Shown: in pieces, positions 60,492-64,000 of the stretch | Numbering within the stretch: the first letter of the stretch is position 1 | Layout: each line of letters opens with the position of its first letter | Source of the DNA: Butyrivibrio fibrisolvens | Lineage (GTDB): Bacteria; Bacillota; Clostridia; Lachnospirales; Lachnospiraceae | Direction of reading: 5' to 3' | Assembly (NCBI RefSeq): GCF_037113525.1 | Contig: NZ_CP146963.1 | Span: 1,860,001 to 1,924,000 of the forward strand | Length of the DNA stretch: 64,000 nucleotides | The notes under the pieces: model-generated | The model's database searches: none | The model's input: only the letters and a program-made list of their open reading frames with translations | Told to the model about the DNA's origin: nothing | Made by a program: the position numbers and the translations under genes

Positions 60492-61370
60492 TCAATTTTC
60501 AGTCTGATTTTGCGCAATAGCGCTCTTACGATACTGCATAGGGCTTTGGCCTGTTATCTTTGAAAATCTTGTAGAGAAGTTAGATTCATCATTGAATCCA
60601 ACTTTTGTTGCTATCTGGGTTATTGGAAGGTCAGTCAGATCCAGTAGCTCCCTTGCCTGTGTTATACGGTAGTTGGTCAGGAAGTTGTAGGGAGTAGTAC
60701 CCATATACTGTCTGAATAGTTGCAGGAAGTAGGACTTACTCATGTGAGCCTTTTTTAAAAGATCCTGCATGGTAATCTCTTCCTGATAGTGGAGCCTTAT
60801 ATATTCTGCGATCGCTTCCATAGTTCTTTTGTGGTCATTTCCAAGCTCTGTACTTTCTGAGAGCATACTCCTGACCATTCTGTTAAGTATTCTATGAACA
60901 TACATACCGCTTGAAAGGGCGGATTCTGTAGTCTCTTCAGGGAGCTTTCCCAGCATGCTTTCAAATATATCTCTTGTGGATCTTGGAATATGAACTTTTC
61001 TAAGCCTTCCCTCCGGAATCAGATATGGCTCCATGGCTTTTACACCGGCGCCATCTGCATGTATCCAGTAATGGTGCCATTTGCCGACTTCCTTGTATGT
61101 TCCATAGCTTTGAGGAATCCTGCAGTTTAGAAGAAGGGCTTCGCCTTTATTAAGAAGGACAGTATCCCCTCCCTGACTTATCTGACCGCAACCTTCTATT
61201 GTATAGAAGATAAGGTAGCTTTCTTTGTTACCTCGTGACGTTGAGAATTTCTCTCTGCCGTAGAAGAGACCTGCTTCTGTAACAACATAAGGCTGTGAAA
61301 GGGCAGCCTGTCCGGGCGTGGTTCTCTGCCATATGCTTCCTTTTTCGACATCCATTGTATAAGTAAACAT
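60492..61370 (-). CDS. AraC-family transcriptional regulator
   Basis: 292 aa from the ATG at 61370; an earlier ATG at 61376 sits too close to the AGGAG site. An N-terminal cupin-like sensor (YLIFYTIEGCGQISQGGDTV and GEALLLNC) is followed by two HTH motifs (ITMQDLLKKAHMSKSYFLQLF and PITQIATKVGFNDESNFSTRF) and the tail ITGQSPMQYRKS. Probably carbohydrate- or cell-surface-related; target unknown. Convergent with the methyltransferase. Confidence 0.92.
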   Translation of the reverse strand: MFTYTMDVEKGSIWQRTTPGQAALSQPYVVTEAGLFYGREKFSTSRGNKESYLIFYTIEGCGQISQGGDTVLLNKGEALLLNCRIPQSYGTYKEVGKWHHYWIHADGAGVKAMEPYLIPEGRLRKVHIPRSTRDIFESMLGKLPEETTESALSSGMYVHRILNRMVRSMLSESTELGNDHKRTMEAIAEYIRLHYQEEITMQDLLKKAHMSKSYFLQLFRQYMGTTPYNFLTNYRITQARELLDLTDLPITQIATKVGFNDESNFSTRFSKITGQSPMQYRKSAIAQNQTEN

Positions 61371-61520
61371 GAGCATACTCCTGTAGATACGAAGATTAAA
61401 ATATATATTTAAATAGTAACATAATCATTGGCACAATAAGAAAATATCTTTGAGTTATACATAACATACGGCAATATATTTTTCCAGCTGATCATATATA
61501 CCTATCAGACTGCTATAAAC

Positions 61521-61548
61521 TTGACATATTATCTACTGATGTTAGAAT
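61521..61548 (+). promoter_or_regulatory. Promoter of the RsiV-like lipoprotein gene
   Basis: TTGACA, a 16-base spacer and TAGAAT. It covers in-frame codons upstream of the TTG start, confirming that the upstream ATG is not used. Confidence 0.72.
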
Positions 61549-61586
61549 TTTTATTTGTGAAAAGAGAAAATGGAGGAAACACAATT

Positions 61587-63317
61587 TTGAAGAAAAAATT
61601 ACTTGCAGCATTCCTTTCATGCAGCATTATTCTATCGGGATGTTCAATTCCGAATATTGGACTTGGTGGAGATGACACGGAATCTGAAGATCAGGATGAT
61701 AAAAACGAGGATGATTCAGAAAAAGAAGATACCGATCAGGATGAATCTGATGATGATGCTTCAAATTCTGATGATCCAGAGGATGAATCTGATGATCAGG
61801 CAGATGCAAGCACTGAGGTAGATCTTGCTGATTTTGAAGCTAATAAGCCTGTTTTTAAAATGGTTAATAAGCATGATCGTCTTTATGTTTATCCTGATGG
61901 TCAGATCACCCTTGCAGGCGATTATAACCTTGAGTCATTGATGCTTCTTGATGAGTACCAGGATATGTATCCCGAACTTGATGCTGTTCTTAGAAAAAGA
62001 GCTGATGAGAATAATCAAAAGTATAAAGACGAAATAGAAAAGTTTGAAGAAGACGCCAGAGAAAGAGCTGAAAGCGATGCTGAAAAAGGCAATACCATTC
62101 ACAATTACTGGGTTGAAACGGAGGTTATCGTTCTTAGATCTACCGACAGATATTTAGGTTATTACGAGATGGTACAGGATAACTGGAATTCAAGTTATCT
62201 GTATGAAAGAAATGGATATACCTATGACATCATAACAGGAGAAGAGGTTAATCTTGGCGATGTTCTTAATATTTCAGAAGAAGAGCTTAATGAGATCATC
62301 ATAGAGCATCTAAAAGAGGATTATCCTGAAGATACTGATGAGCTTGAAGGTGCAGAGGATGCGCTCAAAGATTACAAGTATGATGCTGAAGGCGAAAATG
62401 CCTACAACTGGTGCCTGTCTTATGATGGTATCCACTTCTTTTTTAACGAAGAGACACTTGTTAAGGGACAGCTGTTTGGTAATCATGAAGTTGTGATCTC
62501 ATATGATGAAGACTGCGTCAATAGTGAGTACGCATATGATACTTCAAATGGTTACTGCTACAGAAGAACTGACCTTAATCCGCAGTCTATGGAATATTAT
62601 GATGGTAACACAAGTGTTTTATCACTGTACATAACAGAAGATGAGGAAGATTCTGACTTTGCCAGTGCACTTAATCTTGCCTATAAAGATCAGCTCGTTA
62701 CTATAGATGAGTATTTTGATAAAACATGTCTTAAGTGGAAATATGGCGTAGTTACTCCTGATAACAGAGAATTCGTTTACATAATGTACGCAGGCTATGA
62801 TAACAGCCTTGAACTGTTTGTATTTGAGATCACAGATGGAAATATCAAGGCGGTTGGCACTAAGTGGTTTTCATATGCTGATATCGGAGCTATGATTGAT
62901 CCTGAATATGAAGGAGAAGCTGTCCTTTCAGATCCAAATGCCATGGTATTTGGTGACGGCCATGATCTTCTTGGTACTTTGTCATATTATGGAGCATTTA
63001 AGGTTGGCGACGACGGACTTCCGGAATTCGCCGGAGATTTCTATACTATCAGCTGGGTATGCGGAAGTGGAGACATTACTGCCAAAGTTGACATAGAAGC
63101 GCAGGAAGTAGATGAAGACGGAACCGTAAAGGGCGATACCACAGTTACTGCAGGCAGTGTAGTAACACCTGTACGTACTGATGGTGAGACTTTCCTTGAT
63201 TGCAGACTTGAAGATGGAACTCTTGTACGCTTTACATATAGCAATACCAGCTATCCTATATCTATCAACGGCTCTGAGCTTAATGACCTGTTTGATAATC
63301 TCTGCTTCGCAGGTTGA
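61587..63317 (+). CDS. Acidic lipoprotein with RsiV-like (DUF3298-type) region
   Basis: 576 aa from a TTG start at 61587 with GGAGG upstream. Lipobox IILSGC at residue 18; a very acidic Asp/Glu/Ser linker (about 30-80) follows. The next part (WVETEVIVLRSTDRYLGYYE, TGEEVNLGDVLNI and YDGIHFFFNEETL) resembles the DUF3298 domain of RsiV-type anti-sigma factors. The C-terminal 250 residues are unrecognised. Third member of the acidic lipoprotein group in this window. Confidence 0.75.
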   Translation: MKKKLLAAFLSCSIILSGCSIPNIGLGGDDTESEDQDDKNEDDSEKEDTDQDESDDDASNSDDPEDESDDQADASTEVDLADFEANKPVFKMVNKHDRLYVYPDGQITLAGDYNLESLMLLDEYQDMYPELDAVLRKRADENNQKYKDEIEKFEEDARERAESDAEKGNTIHNYWVETEVIVLRSTDRYLGYYEMVQDNWNSSYLYERNGYTYDIITGEEVNLGDVLNISEEELNEIIIEHLKEDYPEDTDELEGAEDALKDYKYDAEGENAYNWCLSYDGIHFFFNEETLVKGQLFGNHEVVISYDEDCVNSEYAYDTSNGYCYRRTDLNPQSMEYYDGNTSVLSLYITEDEEDSDFASALNLAYKDQLVTIDEYFDKTCLKWKYGVVTPDNREFVYIMYAGYDNSLELFVFEITDGNIKAVGTKWFSYADIGAMIDPEYEGEAVLSDPNAMVFGDGHDLLGTLSYYGAFKVGDDGLPEFAGDFYTISWVCGSGDITAKVDIEAQEVDEDGTVKGDTTVTAGSVVTPVRTDGETFLDCRLEDGTLVRFTYSNTSYPISINGSELNDLFDNLCFAG

Positions 63318-63341
63318 TTTGAATATATTTGATAAATGATT

Positions 63342-63374
63342 AACTGCCATCAGTTTCCTGGTGGCAGTTTTTTC
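63342..63374 (+). terminator. Terminator after the RsiV-like gene
   Basis: AACTGCCATCAG / CTGGTGGCAGTT stem followed by T4. Confidence 0.88.
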
Positions 63375-63520
63375 ACATTAATTATTACAAATAGTAGACA
63401 ATAAAAATGTAACATTTTCATTAAATAAAAAACATTTATGAATATGATTGATTTGATATAACAAGTATTGTAGATTGAATGATATCTGTTTTATCAAGAT
63501 GCGAGGTGTAGAATGAACTA

Positions 63521-64000
63521 ATGCCCAAAAGACTTAATAGAACCACTATATATGAATGTGACCATGTTTGCCTTTATTCTGATAGAGTTGCATTACCAAG
63601 TGGTAATATTATCGAAAACTAATATCAGATACATTATCCTAAAAAAGCTGTTGCTGTTGTTATTATGAATGAAAAGGAAGAAATTCTCTTGATACAGAAT
63701 CGTAGATATACAGTGGATCGCTTGGAATGGGAAGTACCTGCAGGAAGAATAGAGGATGGAGAATCTCCAGAAGATGCTGCATTACGAGAGGCAATGGAGG
63801 AGACTGGATGTGAATTGTCAGATTTACAATATCTGTGTCAGTATAATCCATCTAATGGAATGTCTGATTCGTTAGTACACTGCTTTTGCGCGAAGGTTTT
63901 ATCAGAGAAGAACTATACGGATTCAGATGAGATCAATAGTAAGAAATGGTTTTCTAAACAGGAATATTTGGATCTGCTAAGATTGAATGGGACAAGAGAT
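63521..64000 (+). pseudogene. NUDIX hydrolase (ADP-ribose pyrophosphatase-like) with in-frame stop, runs off the end
   Basis: One frame reads MPKRLNRTTIYECDHVCLYS through NIIEN, then TAA at 63620-63622, then YQIHYPKKAVAVVIMNEKEE and a complete NUDIX box GRIEDGESPEDAALREAMEE followed by TG. The residues on both sides of the stop fit one family protein, so TAA has replaced a sense codon (tyrosine or histidine expected). An internal ATG at 63665 could give a shorter product. The 3' end is beyond the window. Fourth NUDIX gene here. Confidence 0.75.

Overview
The window looks like chromosome from a low-GC Firmicute of the Lachnospiraceae, probably Butyrivibrio, Pseudobutyrivibrio or a close relative. 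This is inferred from moderately AT-rich coding, strong GGAGG-type ribosome sites, TTGACA/TATAAT promoters, Asp/Asn-rich lipoproteins with Gly-Cys lipoboxes, TraX-family membrane proteins, BMP-type nucleoside importers and a sugar ABC importer without its own ATPase. No rRNA, tRNA, CRISPR array, insertion sequence or prophage was recognised.

Layout. 1-5.8 kb: a 5'-truncated CapA-type lipoprotein, a small conserved gene, rpsT (minus), then lepA and hemW. 5.8-11.7 kb: a long palindrome, then a surface-glycan group (flippase, UbiA-type phosphoribosyltransferase, two paralogous family 2 glycosyltransferases, a membrane protein) behind a promoter with a LacI-type operator in its spacer. 11.8-16.8 kb: TraX, a DUF2798 protein, a TSUP exporter, and a TetR regulator divergent from a radical SAM/SPASM enzyme. 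16.8-18.2 kb: an AAA ATPase preceded by four palindromic 14-mers at an exact 32-bp period. 18.3-34.9 kb: an accessory region of co-directional, mostly small genes (GNAT, NUDIX, metallo-beta-lactamase fold, HD, flavin proteins, AlkZ-like, WYL regulator, TraX) mixed with decayed genes. 35-43.3 kb: an acidic lipoprotein, pilT, a zinc-ribbon membrane protein, comM-dprA on the minus strand and a DUF1848 protein, separated by long inverted repeats. 43.4-52.8 kb: a LacI regulator, a strongly foldable leader and an unusual operon: two sugar-type permeases, an HlyD/MacA-like adaptor, a MacB-periplasmic-domain-like protein and a large substrate-binding lipoprotein. 53-58.4 kb: a BMP nucleoside importer whose last permease carries an internal tandem duplication. 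58.5-64 kb: a homocysteine methyltransferase/MTHFR fusion, an AraC regulator, an RsiV-like lipoprotein and a NUDIX gene with an in-frame stop that runs off the end.

The strongest candidates for undescribed biology are the phased operator array before the AAA ATPase, the chimeric importer/adaptor operon with its leader, a dispersed approximately 95-bp repeat that can form a pseudoknot and ends in a ribosome site just before genes, and long palindromes that share a central core while their outer arms differ. All functional statements come from reading motifs; no database search was run.
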